Notes under the pieces: generated by a model
Seen by the model: the letters and a program-made list of their open reading frames with translations, nothing else
What the model was told of the DNA's origin: nothing
The model's database searches: none
Shown here: piece by piece, positions 12,301 through 21,879 of the stretch
Numbering within the stretch: the first letter of the stretch is position 1
Layout of the letters: the number at the start of each line of letters is the position of its first letter
From: Anodontia alba
Taxonomy: Eukaryota > Mollusca > Bivalvia > Lucinida > Lucinidae
Assembly: GCA_964016985.1 (NCBI GenBank)
Contig: OZ024826.1
Location: forward strand, 37,985,070-38,049,069
Reading direction: 5' to 3'
Length of the DNA stretch: 64,000 nt
Position numbers and translations under genes: made by a program

Positions 12301-14465
12301 CGAATGTCTAACTGCTAGACATTGGACATTCGGCATCTGAATATCCAGCAATTACACATTGGCTCTCGGACATTCGAATGTCTAGCAGCACGACATTGGA
12401 CATTCGAATGTCTAGCAGCACGACATTTGACATTCGAATGTCTAGCTGCAAGACATTGGACATTTGACAGTAGAATGTCTAGCCACACGAAATTTGACAT
12501 TTGACATTCGAATGTCAAGCAGCACGACATTGGACATTCGACTTTCGAATGTCTAGCTGCTAGACATTGGACATCCTACATTCGAATATCTAGCCATTAG
12601 ACATTGGCTAATGAACATTCGAATGTCTAGCCATTTGACATTCGTCATTTGAATGTCTAGCGGCACCAAATTCGAATGTCTAGCTGCTAGACAATGGACA
12701 TTCGATATTCGAATGTCTAGCCGCACGACATTGGAAATTCAACATTCGAATGTCTAGCAGCACGACATTGGACATTCGACATTCGAATTTCTAGCCATTA
12801 GACATTCGACATTCGAATGTCCAGCCATTGGACATTCGACTTTTGAATGTCTAGCCGCACATCATTCGAATGTCTAGCTGCTAGAGATTGGACATTCGAC
12901 ACTCGAATATCTATCCATTAGACATTCGACATTCGAATTTCTAGCCGCACTACATTCGACATTCGAATGTCCAGCTGCTAGACATTGGACATTGGATATT
13001 CGAATGTCTAGCCATTGGACATTGGACATTCGAATGTCTAGCCATTAGACAATGGCCATTCGCCATTCGAATGACTAGCCATTAGACATTCGACATTGGA
13101 TATTCGACATTCGAATTTCTAGCCGCACTACATTCGACATTCGAATGTCCAGCTGCTAGACATTGGACATTGGATATTCGAATGTCTAGCCATTAGACAT
13201 TGGACATTCGAATGTCTAGCCATTAGACAATGGCCATTCGCCATTCAAATGACTAGCCATTTGACATTCGACATTGGATATTCGAATGTCTAGCCATTGG
13301 ACATTGGACATTCGGACGTCTAGCTATTAGATATTCGATATGTAGAATGTCTATTGACTAGACGTTCGACTGTCAAATGTCGAATGTCTAATTGCTAGAA
13401 ATTTGAATGTCCAATGTCTAATGGCTAGACATTCGGATTTCGAATGTCTAACGTCGTGCGGATAGACTTTCGAATATCGTATATAGCAGCTAGACATTTG
13501 AACGTCGAATGTTGAATGTCGTACGGCTAGATATTCGAATGTCCAATGTCAAATGGCTAGACATTCGAATGTCGAAGGTCCAATGTCGTGCGGCTAGACA
13601 TTCGAAAGTCGAATGTTCAATGTCTAGCAGCTAGACATTCGAATGTCGAATGTCGTGCGGCTAGACATTCGAATGTCAAACGTCTAATGGCTAGACTTTC
13701 GGATGTCCAATGTCTAATGGCTAGACATTCGAATGTCGAATGTCTAATGTCAAGCAGCTAGACATTCGAATGTCGATAATCCTAGATCTTTTGAATTGTG
13801 CAATTCTACTTCAGGGACAAATTAGTGCCACACCCCACCCCACCCCCCAACACACACAGAGGGTCTCCACTATTTGCAATATATGAGCGGGTGCAAGACA
13901 AATCCTACAATAAGCCTTACCCAGTAAGCATTCTATATAAATCTAAAGCGGGCCGTTATTGGCCCGCCAGTGTAGCTGACGGGCCGATAACTGCCCGCTA
14001 TAGATTTATAAAAAATGCTAGCTGGGTAGTGACCAGCAGACTCAGATGAGCCTGTACATTCACAAAGTATAGCAAGGTTTCTCGTTCATCCCTTTTTGGA
14101 TAGCCCGGAGGCCGTAGAAAGCATATGCGATCAGCAAAGGCTGTGATCAGACTGCGCGGATGCGCAGTCTGATCTGAGTCTTCGCTGGTCGCACAAGTCT
14201 TATCGTAGGTTTTGTCGAGCGCTGGCTCAATTACTTTAGCCATGGTTTTCTAGGAGTATCTAAATCATATAGCCTGGCACACCTTCAGCTAAAACTGAAC
14301 TCTTCAAATATATTGTGTGGGGAATTTATTCAGACTAAAATTGGTTTAAATTTAAAAAAAAAAAACAGTAACAATAAAAAGTAACTTCCGTATATAGTAC
14401 TACATACCTCTCCAACCAACCACAAGTAGAGCACAAATCAGATGATTAAGTTTCACGCCATCCAT
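3697..14465 (-). CDS. Secreted protein gene, 5' part (three exons, 3' end off the window)
   Basis: Exons 14408-14465, 10839-11009 and 3697-3868 join in phase 1 and phase 1. The product starts with a signal peptide, continues through a Ser/Thr-rich segment starting EDGYVCCTTSTDS, then a domain with NATWFTANATCTTEGYSQLA. That last motif has two N-glycosylation sites and a weak resemblance to the WxxAxxxCxxxGxxLA start of C-type lectin folds; this is a hint, not an assignment. Exon 3 leaves in phase 2, so at least one more exon lies left of 3690, probably beyond the window. Introns hold a satellite, MITEs and tandem repeats. Confidence 0.6.
4076..4295 (-). mobile_element. SINE with tRNA-Lys-like head
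   Basis: On the minus strand: TAGGAGTGGATAGGAG (A-box region), GACTCTTAATC (a CTT Lys-type anticodon loop) and GGTTCGAGCCTC (B box). The body has CCCCGGGTTCTCCGGTTTTC, a motif I recall from many invertebrate SINEs. The 3' tail is GGACCGTAAAACCCAAATC. The stems are imperfect, so it is not a working tRNA. Confidence 0.75.
4442..4660 (-). mobile_element. MITE family A copy 5, decayed
   Basis: Left end TCATCAAAAGACGCCTAGAT is diverged, the left palindrome arm is missing, and the right end is lost where a CAGACGTCTGTCAATAGC repeat begins. Confidence 0.65.
4663..4812. repeat. Short tandem repeat CAGACGTCTGTCAATAGC
   Basis: About four units of ~48-60 bases containing GACGTCTGTCAATAGCAAAA and GCGAATTTGCTATTG. 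A second cluster lies at 6899-7006; both abut decayed MITE A copies. Confidence 0.75.
5130..5935. repeat. ~149-bp tandem repeat with ACGGACGG tail
   Basis: Four to five units with GAAATGAAAATATGGGC, ACAGATAACTCCGTAAAAAT, TTTGCCCATTAGCAATCCCA and GCAAGTTTGGTGAAAATCCC, ending in ACGGACGGACAGACGGACG and TGGCTGGGTATAAAAAC. This tail style is common in invertebrate dispersed repeats (recalled). Any frames here are repeat artefacts. Confidence 0.85.
6547..6791 (-). mobile_element. MITE family A copy 6, decayed
   Basis: Both ends are worn, but AAACCCCACTTTTA and the TACTCGTTAGAACCGCC arm are clear. The arms no longer pair fully. Confidence 0.65.
7007..7050 (-). mobile_element. MITE family A fragment
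   Basis: Only the terminal 44 bases (TTTGAATAGGCGTGTTTTCG end) remain, fused to the CAGACGTCTGGCAATAGC repeat at 6899-7006. Confidence 0.65.
7640..7860. repeat. Short CTGATCAGCCTGCGC hairpin modules
   Basis: GACTCTGATCAGCCTGCGCG pairs with ACGCTCGCA-side units and CGCGCATGCGCGCAGG. The module GTCTGATCAGACTGCGC is dispersed in the window (10510-10790, 18290-18470, 24765-24965, 38090-38300). Confidence 0.6.
8188..8444 (-). mobile_element. MITE family A copy 7
   Basis: The left end is worn. The left palindrome arm has lost its distal part, so the hairpin is asymmetric. Confidence 0.78.
8655..8790. repeat. Direct and inverted CTATGTCAGCTGATCACCAC units
   Basis: Three direct units then an inverted one (GTGGTGATCAGCTGACATAG), so a hairpin forms at 8740-8770. 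Confidence 0.85.
8790..9285. other. Unassigned
   Basis: Nothing recognised. An ATG at 8982 opens about 50 codons, with no splice sites or homology I know. Confidence 0.5.
9286..9412. repeat. A runs and (AAT)n
   Basis: Two poly-A stretches and ATAATAATAATA; low complexity. Confidence 0.95.
9591..9794. mobile_element. MITE family E, TTAACCCATTGTAG ends
   Basis: Ends TTAACCCATTGTAGTCTGGA and AATTCAGTCTACAATGGGTT match as inverted repeats. A related, more decayed element lies at 10191-10427 with a C run (about 10210). Confidence 0.75.
10191..10427. mobile_element. MITE family E, decayed copy
   Basis: Ends AACCAGTTTAGTCTGGAGCC and TTCAGTCTAAATTGAGTTAA. Contains the CAGTGTAGACCCAGC module shared with family G. 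Another fragment ends near 14350. Confidence 0.65.
10839..11009 (-). CDS. Secreted gene exon 2 (Ser/Thr-rich)
   Basis: A 171-base exon, phase 1 in and out, lies between the acceptor TTTACGTTTAAG and the donor ATAG|GTAATG. The open frame runs from EDGYVCC through a Ser/Thr-rich stretch (likely O-glycosylated) to FGITNTSTPVYYTI. It was found as a third frame hidden under longer spurious frames that come from the neighbouring satellite. Confidence 0.6.
11041..13775. repeat. TTCGAA satellite, 2.7 kb, with orientation flip
   Basis: Units of about 15-35 bases built on ACATTCGAATGTCTAGC, with linkers GCACGACATT, TGCTAGACATTGG or CATTAGACATTC. From 11041 to about 13330 they read ATTCGAATGTCTAGC; from about 13370 to 13775 they read GCTAGACATTCGAATGTC. 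The whole is in intron 1 of the secreted gene, beginning about 30 bases from the exon 2 acceptor. Confidence 0.95.
13890..14230. mobile_element. Family F element with nested hairpin
   Basis: Ends GCAAGACAAATCCTACAATA and TATCGTAGGTTTTGTCGAGC. A second palindrome (13921-14026) sits inside it. The whole lies in intron 1 of the secreted gene. Confidence 0.7.
13921..14026. mobile_element. Nested palindrome CCCAG..CTGGG, copy 1
   Basis: Ends CCAGTAAGCATTCTATATAA and its mirror; inner arm GGGCCGTTATTGGCCCGCCA pairs with GACGGGCCGATAACTGCCCG. Flanked by TA on both sides, consistent with a TA target duplication. Confidence 0.72.
14408..14465 (-). CDS. Secreted gene exon 1 (signal peptide)
   Basis: ATG at 14465 starts MDGVKLNHLICALLVVGWR: a short basic start, a hydrophobic core and a likely cleavage region. 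It ends at AGAG|GTATGT in phase 1. The frame is open further upstream to 14624, but starting at 14465 places the signal peptide at the N-terminus. Confidence 0.55.
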
Positions 14466-15080
14466 TTCACATGTAACAGATCTTTTGTCTGCGTAACATT
14501 CACTAATAGGAAATGCAAAACAGGTTACAGGCCACCAATACGCCACCAAAACAGAAAAGAATTGGTAAAATATCGACTTTTCTTGTTGGTATATTAGTAC
14601 TTTGCTAGTAAAGCTCCGTGGCATCGGGGATCATGTAACTACTCTACTTTTGATATAACATGGAAATATATATTTTTCCTTGGCCTTTTCTCTTGAATGA
14701 GACTATTCTGTTTTGCTAGACCATATCTTATTGAAAAACACTTGCGTTCGTTGTATTTTTGCTTTCTTCTCAAATACTCATCTTTAGAATTAAATGTACA
14801 GCCAAACATTTATTTCCTATTCAAATTCAACAGCAAAGTGTCTTAAAAAACAAAAACAAAAAAAACTTTATCCCAAAAACTTTTGTTTTTCTGTTCCGAA
14901 CAATATTATAACTATTTCAGTAAACTTGAACAAGAGAAAATTGTTGAAATCCTGACGCCAATCTACTTACTCTATTTAACTTTACGTACATTGTAGCCAG
15001 TTTTACTGGGAAAAAGGAAAATGGCAGTCTTTTAAATCAACGAATAGAATAAAACGTTTTGCGCACGCAAACTATTTGCG

Positions 15081-15215
15081 TTAACCCTTAAACTGCCAAT
15101 CACAACAATTGTCGTCTGCTTTGTCATCTGCTTGTGATTTTAAAAGTCATATTTTTGCAAACAGTGTGTACCTCTAAGAGCAGTCTGATCAGGGTCCACA
15201 CTGTTTGCCTGTATA

Positions 15216-15254
<39 letters not shown>

Positions 15255-15342
15255 AGTTTGAAAAGTTTGCAAGAATATTCAGCAGACGACATAAATAGAC
15301 GACATTTTCAGACGCAGGTTTTCTTGGCACTTTAAGGGTTAA
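15081..15342. mobile_element. MITE family D, TTAACCCTTAA ends, copy 1
   Basis: Starts TTAACCCTTAAACTGCCAAT and ends GGCACTTTAAGGGTTAA; contains an A run (15219-15252) and the module CAGTCTGATCAGGGTCCACA. It is the reverse of the copy at 37833. Confidence 0.8.
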
Positions 15343-15477
15343 ATCATGACAAAAACTGCAAACTTACTACAGCAAATCTATCGCTTCTATGTAGGGTTTC
15401 AGGCAAAAGGACTTTCTGAAAGATGTCGAAAGCAGAGTAAGAATATTACTTCACTGTATAATGCACGTTATATGTCC

Positions 15478-15729
15478 AACCCATTTTACCTAACCACACG
15501 TTTACGGGGCAGGCTTAGTCCTCTTAGCGGTTAACCAGTATTGTGCACATCCTTTCGCCAGAAACTGACAACTGTCCTTCTTGAATCAGCGGAAGGGAGA
15601 GAATGACCGTAGAAAATATTTCATGATTAACCTCAACGAAAGAAATGTTGCCGACCTCGGCGGCGGCCGAACCCGTGACCTCCTGGTCTCCAGTCTGACG
15701 CGCATCCAAATGAGCCACCGAGGCCGGCA
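15478..15729 (-). mobile_element. tRNA-derived SINE, GGCCTCGGTGGCTCA type, copy 1
   Basis: Minus-strand head GGCCTCGGTGGCTCATTTGG and B-box-like GGGTTCGGCC, body with GAAATATTTTCTACGGTCAT and CGGTTAACC-like element near the 3' side. The final tail is missing. Confidence 0.8.
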
Positions 15730-15830
15730 CGTTGTAGCTAATAAATGTAACTATTCAAGCTCTACAGGCAGTACACCTACTGACACAAAAATACAGATAC
15801 ATATCGAATTTTGAGAATGATGAACAATCG

Positions 15831-16175
15831 GACATCAATGGCTCGAACATCTTTGGGACCACAGCATAACGAAAACACGCCTATTCAAATATACTGAAAA
15901 TTTTACTACCAAAAAAATGAAAATTTTCAGTTAATAAATCCTAATATTTTTCATATTTCTGCTCAAAACATAGATTGTGGGTACTCGTTAGAACCGCGTC
16001 GGCGAGGCGGTTCTAACGAGTACCCACAATTTATGTTTTAAGCAGAAATAAGAAAAATAATGTATACCCCTGCAAACCCCAGTTTTACTACATAAAAGTG
16101 GGGTTTATGGGGGTCTAAATTATATAGGCATGTTTTCGTGATGGAAAATTGTTCGAGACATGCGTAGTTCGTCCC
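15831..16175. mobile_element. Hairpin element family H, copy 3, split by MITE A
   Basis: The left piece CAATGGCTCGAACATCTTTG and right piece TTGTTCGAGACATGCGTAGT flank MITE A copy 8. The element's own central hairpin is absent, so it was already truncated or has decayed. Confidence 0.65.
15865..16143 (+). mobile_element. MITE family A copy 8, nested
   Basis: Complete copy, inserted inside another hairpin element: GGCTCGAACATCTTTGGGAC lies left and GTTCGAGACATGCGTAGTTC right, the two sides of a family H element. Comparison with uninterrupted H copies shows no obvious target duplication beyond at most one G. Confidence 0.88.
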
Positions 16176-16415
16176 TGGCTAGACCTAGACATACAAATAC
16201 ACGTGTCTACGAAGGCTATGGAGTATACCCTGACGACGGCTATAAGATAAAAAAAAAAAAAGTCATGAAACGACGAAATGATGACAAAAGATGTGTCGTG
16301 CTTATGTTGTCGTCTGGCTATATATGAAGACTGTACATTCGCACAGTCGGACAAAGGCTTATATTATTTGCTTACGTAATCTTTGGATATTTTTGACTGT
16401 ATCATCTGTGTGCAG

Positions 16416-16539
16416 CAGCTGTGCAAATGTAGAAGATGATCTCGGTGAAGGGTTTTCATATATGCCCGTAAAGATATTCCATATTTATACTAACCATGCG
16501 AAAACCTGCTTGATGAGTGACAAGCAGTGCAGACTCTGA
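16416..16539 (+). CDS. Candidate terminal exon, Cys-containing, unknown
   Basis: A pyrimidine-rich acceptor (ATCATCTGTGTGCAG) precedes an open frame SCANVEDDLGEGFSYM to TCLMSDKQCRL and a TGA. Three Cys residues and even composition look protein-like. No partner exon was found, so this is weak. Confidence 0.25.
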
Positions 16540-16980
16540 TCAGAATCTGCAAAATGTGGCATTTTATCCTGGTGTTCTCTCTTTGCTTAGGACTCTCTGT
16601 ACGAGCATTTGAGATAATCATGATGTGTAACCAAACAGACTGGCCCGTGTTTCCTTGTAAAACATTTTGAAAACTAAATATGTTTAGTAGCTCTTTGCCT
16701 CTTAAACACCTACTTCGCTATGCCTTGTTTTGTATTGATATTTTCTTCTTCATATTTATCTAATCGACTTACATGCACTACTTATTTAATTAAAATGGCA
16801 AATATGCGTTCAACATACTGTTGACCAATTATTGCATTTTCTCCAAATGAATTCAAAATGACTTAATATTGACATTTCGCAGAACTTAAACTATAATTAT
16901 TTTACTTATGGGTCTGTGCCTCGTCAATGTACTTTTCGTTTTACTGCTTCATTTTACTCTTACAATTCTAAGTTATATAA

Positions 16981-17069
16981 ACGGGTTATTGCACTGATAT
17001 TTATGAATACTACCCCGCGTTCGGATATCAAAAGGCGATGTTTACCAATATCAGTGCAATAACCCTTTT
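16981..17069. repeat. Inverted repeat GGGTTATTGCACTGATATT
   Basis: GGGTTATTGCACTGATAT and its mirror ATATCAGTGCAATAACCC are separated by about 45 bases with a second small GATATCAAAAGG element. Probably a short MITE. Confidence 0.65.
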
Positions 17070-17242
17070 ATTACATAGCTATATGTATATTGCGTCATTT
17101 TCAATTGTTTTAGCCCAAAGATAGGCATTGTCATTATCTAACATTCAGAGCGTGCACAGATGTGTGACACATTTTAGCGTGAAGTGATGGTCCTAATACG
17201 TCATCGAAAAAGCATCATATAACGGTAAAATTCGAAAGCATT

Positions 17243-17520
17243 CATTACGAAAACACGCCTATTCAAATATATTGAAAATTTCACCCCTAAATAACAGAAA
17301 ATTTTCAGATAAAAATTCTGATATTTTTCATATCTCTGCTCAAAACATAGATTGTGGGCACTCGTTAGAACCGCCTCGCCGAGGCGGTTCTAACGAGTAC
17401 CCACAACCTATGTTTTAAGCAGAAACAAGAAAAATAATGTATACCCCTGTAAACCCTAGTTTTACTATATAAAAGTGGGGTTTAAGGGGGTCAAAATTAT
17501 ATAGGTGTATTTTCGTGATG
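17243..17520 (+). mobile_element. MITE family A copy 9
   Basis: Complete; perfect GAACCGCCTCGCCGAGGCGG centre. Confidence 0.9.
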
Positions 17521-18084
17521 AGAGTAAGCGCGCGCAATATCAACTAAGCGTTCCGGTATCGAGTGTTATACATTGTATGCACGCTTGCTCCTTGCATTCT
17601 GCAGCATATTTTTCACTTCTTTATTATATACAAAGTAAACGTTAACATTCTGATAAATTGGCAACAGTACATCAGCGTGGGGAACGATGTTCTATTTATC
17701 GATGGGACAAAGTGTACGCAGTTTGCTGGCTACAGTCTAAGGATATGGCGGTGATCAGAAGAACGTTTTGACTAAGATGAATATATTAAATGGGGCAGGT
17801 TTGGCGGTGAAAATGTCATGTTCGGGTAAGAATTAGCCACACAGTATTGCAAGCCAAGTGGAAATAAACACCGTAGGTTTGAAAATTAATTGTGCACTTG
17901 GTTTGCCAACACACAGCCAAGACATACCTATTTACTATTATCGGTTCGCTGTCGTCAGTACGGTGATGTGACAAAGGTGTTGAGCCATTAATCAGGCCGC
18001 TTCTATGCCAACAGCATGCACATCAGTGTGTAATAAAGTACTGATAACAAAAAGACATTAATATATAAAAACAAATGCTTCTTT
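17521..18084. other. Unassigned intergenic stretch
   Basis: No repeat or exon I can support. Confidence 0.5.
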
Positions 18085-18835
18085 ACCATAGGGGAACTCT
18101 TCAAGGAAAGAATTTAATTCTTTACTTGAAGAGTAGCCCCTATTTGGAAGCGATTCTATTCATAATTTTCAAGATATTTCCTGAGTGTGCGTAAAAATAA
18201 TTCCGTTCTAGCTACTCCACAAAGAATAGTACATTGTAGTTGTTCGCGCGGGTCTCATAGTCGGCAGGGAGAAAGGAAACAAAAGAGCCGCAACGTGAGA
18301 AAACGTACCCTCTGATATGTGCGCACAACGAAAACTCAAATCTGATCAGTCTTCGTTGTCCGCATGAAGAAACTTTGCATTCTTGTCTATCCAAAATATG
18401 TCCAGTGAACATTTTTATCACTGTGTAAATGCGCAGGATGATCTGAATCTTCACTGGACGCACATGGCCGCGGGTACGTTTTCTGACGTTGCGGCGCTAA
18501 TGAACCAGGCCAAAGCAAAACCAACGTTTAATGCGGCTATGTTATAGCTAAGGATAAAATTTTTGTTGTGTTTAGTGGGTCCTGTCTGGCATTGTAATCA
18601 CTTTGTTGGATAAGAGATTTTTCTCTGTAGTAGTAAATTTAATATTCATCTCATTATAAATATAAAATGAGCTGTTATGGTTACTTGTTACCCTTGGTTG
18701 TCGGTTTATTGAGACTCTTCTTAAGCAGTAATAAAGTTTGCAACACTGCTAACGTCCTCTAGTGTATACATGAGCAGAACTCTATTTTCAAAGAAATTAC
18801 AATGAGCTCAATGAGCTCAAAGGAAATTAAAATAT

Positions 18836-19031
18836 AATCTGCTAATGGTGAAATTAGTCTGCGCCCATATACAGACCATAAGTAATACACAGAAGGAATA
18901 AAAAAGAAATACATTATCAGGCTCCCCTGTACTTCATCATATGGTGAAGTACGGGGAATCCTGATAAGTTTTCCCTCTTGTGTATTATATATGATCTGTA
19001 TATGGGCACAGACTTATCCCACCATTAGATT
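18836..19031. mobile_element. Long inverted-repeat element, AATCTGCTAATGGTG
   Basis: AATCTGCTAATGGTG pairs with CCACCATTAGATT; inner arms CCATATACAGACCATA and CAGGCTCCCCTGTACTTCAT pair with the right side. It is about 196 bp and nearly one hairpin. Only one copy was seen. Confidence 0.75.
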
Positions 19032-19215
19032 CCGGGAGCAACCGGGCGGACAAGTGCTTAGCGTTCCTGACTTCGGATCACGAGGTCCCGGGTCCGAATC
19101 CCGCTGGAGGTAGTCTTCAGCTCGGCATTTCCTTGTCTAGAGCATTTCAAATTACCCTTCCATCGTCTTGATATGACTTACATATTGAATTTTGAAAGGG
19201 TCGTACAGCATCAAA
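19031..19215 (+). mobile_element. SINE with tRNA-like head, GGTCCGAATCCC B box
   Basis: Head CCGGGCGGACAAGTGCTTAG and CGGGTCCGAATCCCGC; tail region CGTCTTGATATGACTTACAT and TTGAATTTTGAAAGG. It abuts the family at 18836. Confidence 0.65.
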
Positions 19216-19440
19216 TCTTTAGCTTTACTTTTTGTCTGTCTGCCCCTTCTTGTCCCTTCAACTGTTTTTTGAAGAACTGACTGAGAGCAAGAGCTAAATC
19301 AAAGTAACTAGTAAAAACACGGAGGGATGGATGAAAGACATAACACCAGTCATCAACCATCTCTAAATGCCACGCTTTTCTTTTTCTTTTTTTTCTTCTT
19401 TTTTTTTTGGTCGCCAAAATTACCTTAAGGAAGATACTAC

Positions 19441-19537
19441 CCCAGCAAACACACAACGTAGTAATAACGTCGTTACAACGTCGCTGCAACGTCGTGACGT
19501 TGCAGTGACGTTGTAGCGACGTTATGTGTTTGCTGAG
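19441..19537. repeat. ACGTCG-rich palindrome
   Basis: CAGCAAACACACAACGT pairs with ACGTTATGTGTTTGCTG; between lie repeated AACGTCG units on both arms, so the whole ~97 bp folds on itself. Confidence 0.75.
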
Positions 19538-19743
19538 ACAATGGGCGCAATGATCCCAATAAAATTGACTGCACTATAATGAAATACGGGGAGACGTTCA
19601 ACCGCACCACACAGCATAATTCCTGTACCTAACGACGAGCACCAACAGGAGCAGGGGTTCTTGGTATAACGTTCACGGAGTGTTTTGCACTTCTGACTAA
19701 ACGCAACCCTGGTGTAGCCAGTTCCCGAAAAAAAAGTGAAATA

Positions 19744-20115
19744 TAGTCAAACTTCAATGGCTCAAACATCTTTGGGGCCAAGAAAATTTGTTTTAGATAT
19801 GGGTAGTTTGAGCCACTGAGGGTTAATCATTGCGCCAGCTCAGGAGGTCAAAGGAGATTTATGTAGTGCAGGTGCGTGGGGTCTTTTCGATCTTCTATAA
19901 AATAATGGTATGTTGAGTGTACTCATTTGAATCGCCTCCATGAGTCGATTCTAATGAGTATACACAATATATATATTCATAATGAAATAAGATTTTTTTC
20001 CTAAAATAACCTTAAGTATTTGTCTTCTTGAGCTATCGGAAAAATTTCCTATGGACTCAAAAACGAGTTCGAATCAGCCACGGTAAACAAGCCATCGGTA
20101 TTCGAGTCATTGTAC
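19744..20115. mobile_element. Hairpin element family H, copy 2
   Basis: Starts ATAGTCAAACTTCAATGGCT; central hairpin AATCGCCTCCATGAGTCGAT; right side ends near TTCGAGTCATTGTACA. Diverged from copy 1. Confidence 0.72.
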
Positions 20116-20432
20116 ATTGTAGTTTTACTGTGTATATGATAAAAATCCGCGGTCTGACATTGGAATGCAGAGTCCGTATAACGCCGGAAGACCGGATTTG
20201 TTTTATCTGTAAATGTGTCATGTGTCAATGTAGGTTCTCCTAACTACAGAAGAAGTGAGAGAAAACGTCAGAGAGAATAACTGATTCTTACCAAGGCTCG
20301 GCAAGGAGCCAGCGAAGCCCATCTCAAGACATATGTATTTACCGCATCCGCACAGTCTGATCAGGGGCTTCGTTGTCTGCTAACAGAATCAATGGATACT
20401 ACATAATGTATAAATGTAGAACAAAGGCCCGG

Positions 20433-20710
20433 CATCACGAACACATACCTATATAATATTGACCCCCTTAAACCCCAATTTTAAAGTGTAAAACTGGGGT
20501 TTACAGGGGTATGCATTATTTTTCTTATTTCTGCTCAAAACATACATTGTGGGTACTCGTTAGAACCGCCTCGCCGAGGCGGTTCTAACGAGTACCCACA
20601 ATCAATGTTTTGAGCAGAAATATGAACAATATCAGAGTTTTTTATCTGAAAATTTTCAGTTTTTAGAGGTGAAATTTTCTGTATATTTGAATAGGCGTGT
20701 TTACGTAATG
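20433..20710 (-). mobile_element. MITE family A copy 10
   Basis: Complete, reverse orientation, with small changes in both ends (CATCACGAACACATACC). Confidence 0.9.
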
Positions 20711-21047
20711 GATTATACTTTGCGCATTCGTGGGATGATCTGAACTTGCGCACTGTGTGCATGTTGGAAGTCGCTTCTTCGTTTGACGTAGCACATATTT
20801 TCCAAATATACGATGAAACAATAAAATGATAATAAACGGAAAAAATAATTAAAACACGCGGTGCCACAGAAAGTGACGAATGCCCTCGAAAGTGTTGTTG
20901 TGATCTGATGCAATGTTAGGTCTCGCGTTTCACAATCTTTTCATACATCACGAAATTATGAGCCAGATATAAGTGTGACACAATGCGGCCTTGACCTTCG
21001 TGAGAGTGAGCCAGATGATGCACGCTGCACAAGATACTGCTGTGAAG

Positions 21048-21376
21048 TACAGTCGACTCTCGTTATCTCGAAGTCCAAGGGACTCTGAAATACTTCGAGA
21101 TATCCGTATCTCGACATATCAGATTTGCAGAATTGAGGAAAAAAATAAATCAAACAACCACATTTTACAAACAAATATGTAATTTGACTCCTGAAAATAG
21201 AGATATACTGAAAATATTGTGGAAAAGAGGAGAAATTTAGGAGCAATTTCTCCTCTTTTCCACATTATTTTGTTACCTCTTGTCATAGTTTCATGTTAAA
21301 ACAGGGACCAGATTTTCACTTCGAGATAAGCGGTAATTCGAAATAAGCGAGCTCGAGATAACGAGGTTCGACTGTA
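21048..21376. mobile_element. MITE family C copy 1
   Basis: Ends TACAGTCGACTCTCGTTATC and its complement form CGAGGTTCGACTGTA. The centre is a hairpin GGAAAAGAGGAGAAATT-tag-GAGCAATTTCTCCTCTTTTCC. Sub-repeats of CTTCGAGATA occur in both halves. Confidence 0.85.
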
Positions 21377-21478
21377 TATTTCTGTCAGATCATTTCAAAA
21401 TCAGTTCATGGATCGAAAAGTTATAAGATGGAAACGAACTACGGACAACTTGGATAAATTTAAGAAATGCATCCGACG

Positions 21479-21755
21479 CATCACGAAAACACGCCTATAT
21501 AGTTTTGACCCCCTTAAACCCCACTTTTATGTAGGAAAACTGGGGTTTACAGGAGTATACAGTATTTTTCTTATTTCTGCTCAAAAACATAGATAGTGGG
21601 TACTCGTTAGAACCGCCTTAACGAGGCGGTTCTAACGAGTACCCATAATCTATGTTTTGAGCAAAAATATGAAAAATATCAGAATTATTATCTGGGAACT
21701 TTCAGTTTTTGGTGGTGAAATTTTCAACATATTTGAATAGGCGGGGTTTCGTAAT
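21479..21755 (-). mobile_element. MITE family A copy 11
   Basis: Complete; the loop is CCGCCTTAACGAGGCGG. Immediately followed by the 41-bp tandem array. Confidence 0.9.
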
Positions 21756-21879
21756 GGCATATTTTTGTTCGCGGCTGCTTACAGGATGGTATGGCATCCC
21801 ATGTATTGTGGATTTATCGGTACGGCAAGGGACGAATATACAAATAGCTATCGTCAGAAAAGCACCAAGAGTAACATTC

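Noticed and set aside
10967..12530. Minus- and plus-strand frames of 60-75 codons with repeated SNVECRAARH-like sequence
   Set aside because: They are translations of the TTCGAA satellite; the same words appear in several frames and directions.
19211..19489. 92-codon minus-strand frame ending in LKGQEGADRQKVKLKI
   Set aside because: Contains a Lys/Arg run from a poly-purine tract and begins inside the ACGTCG hairpin; no good acceptor. Not fully excluded.
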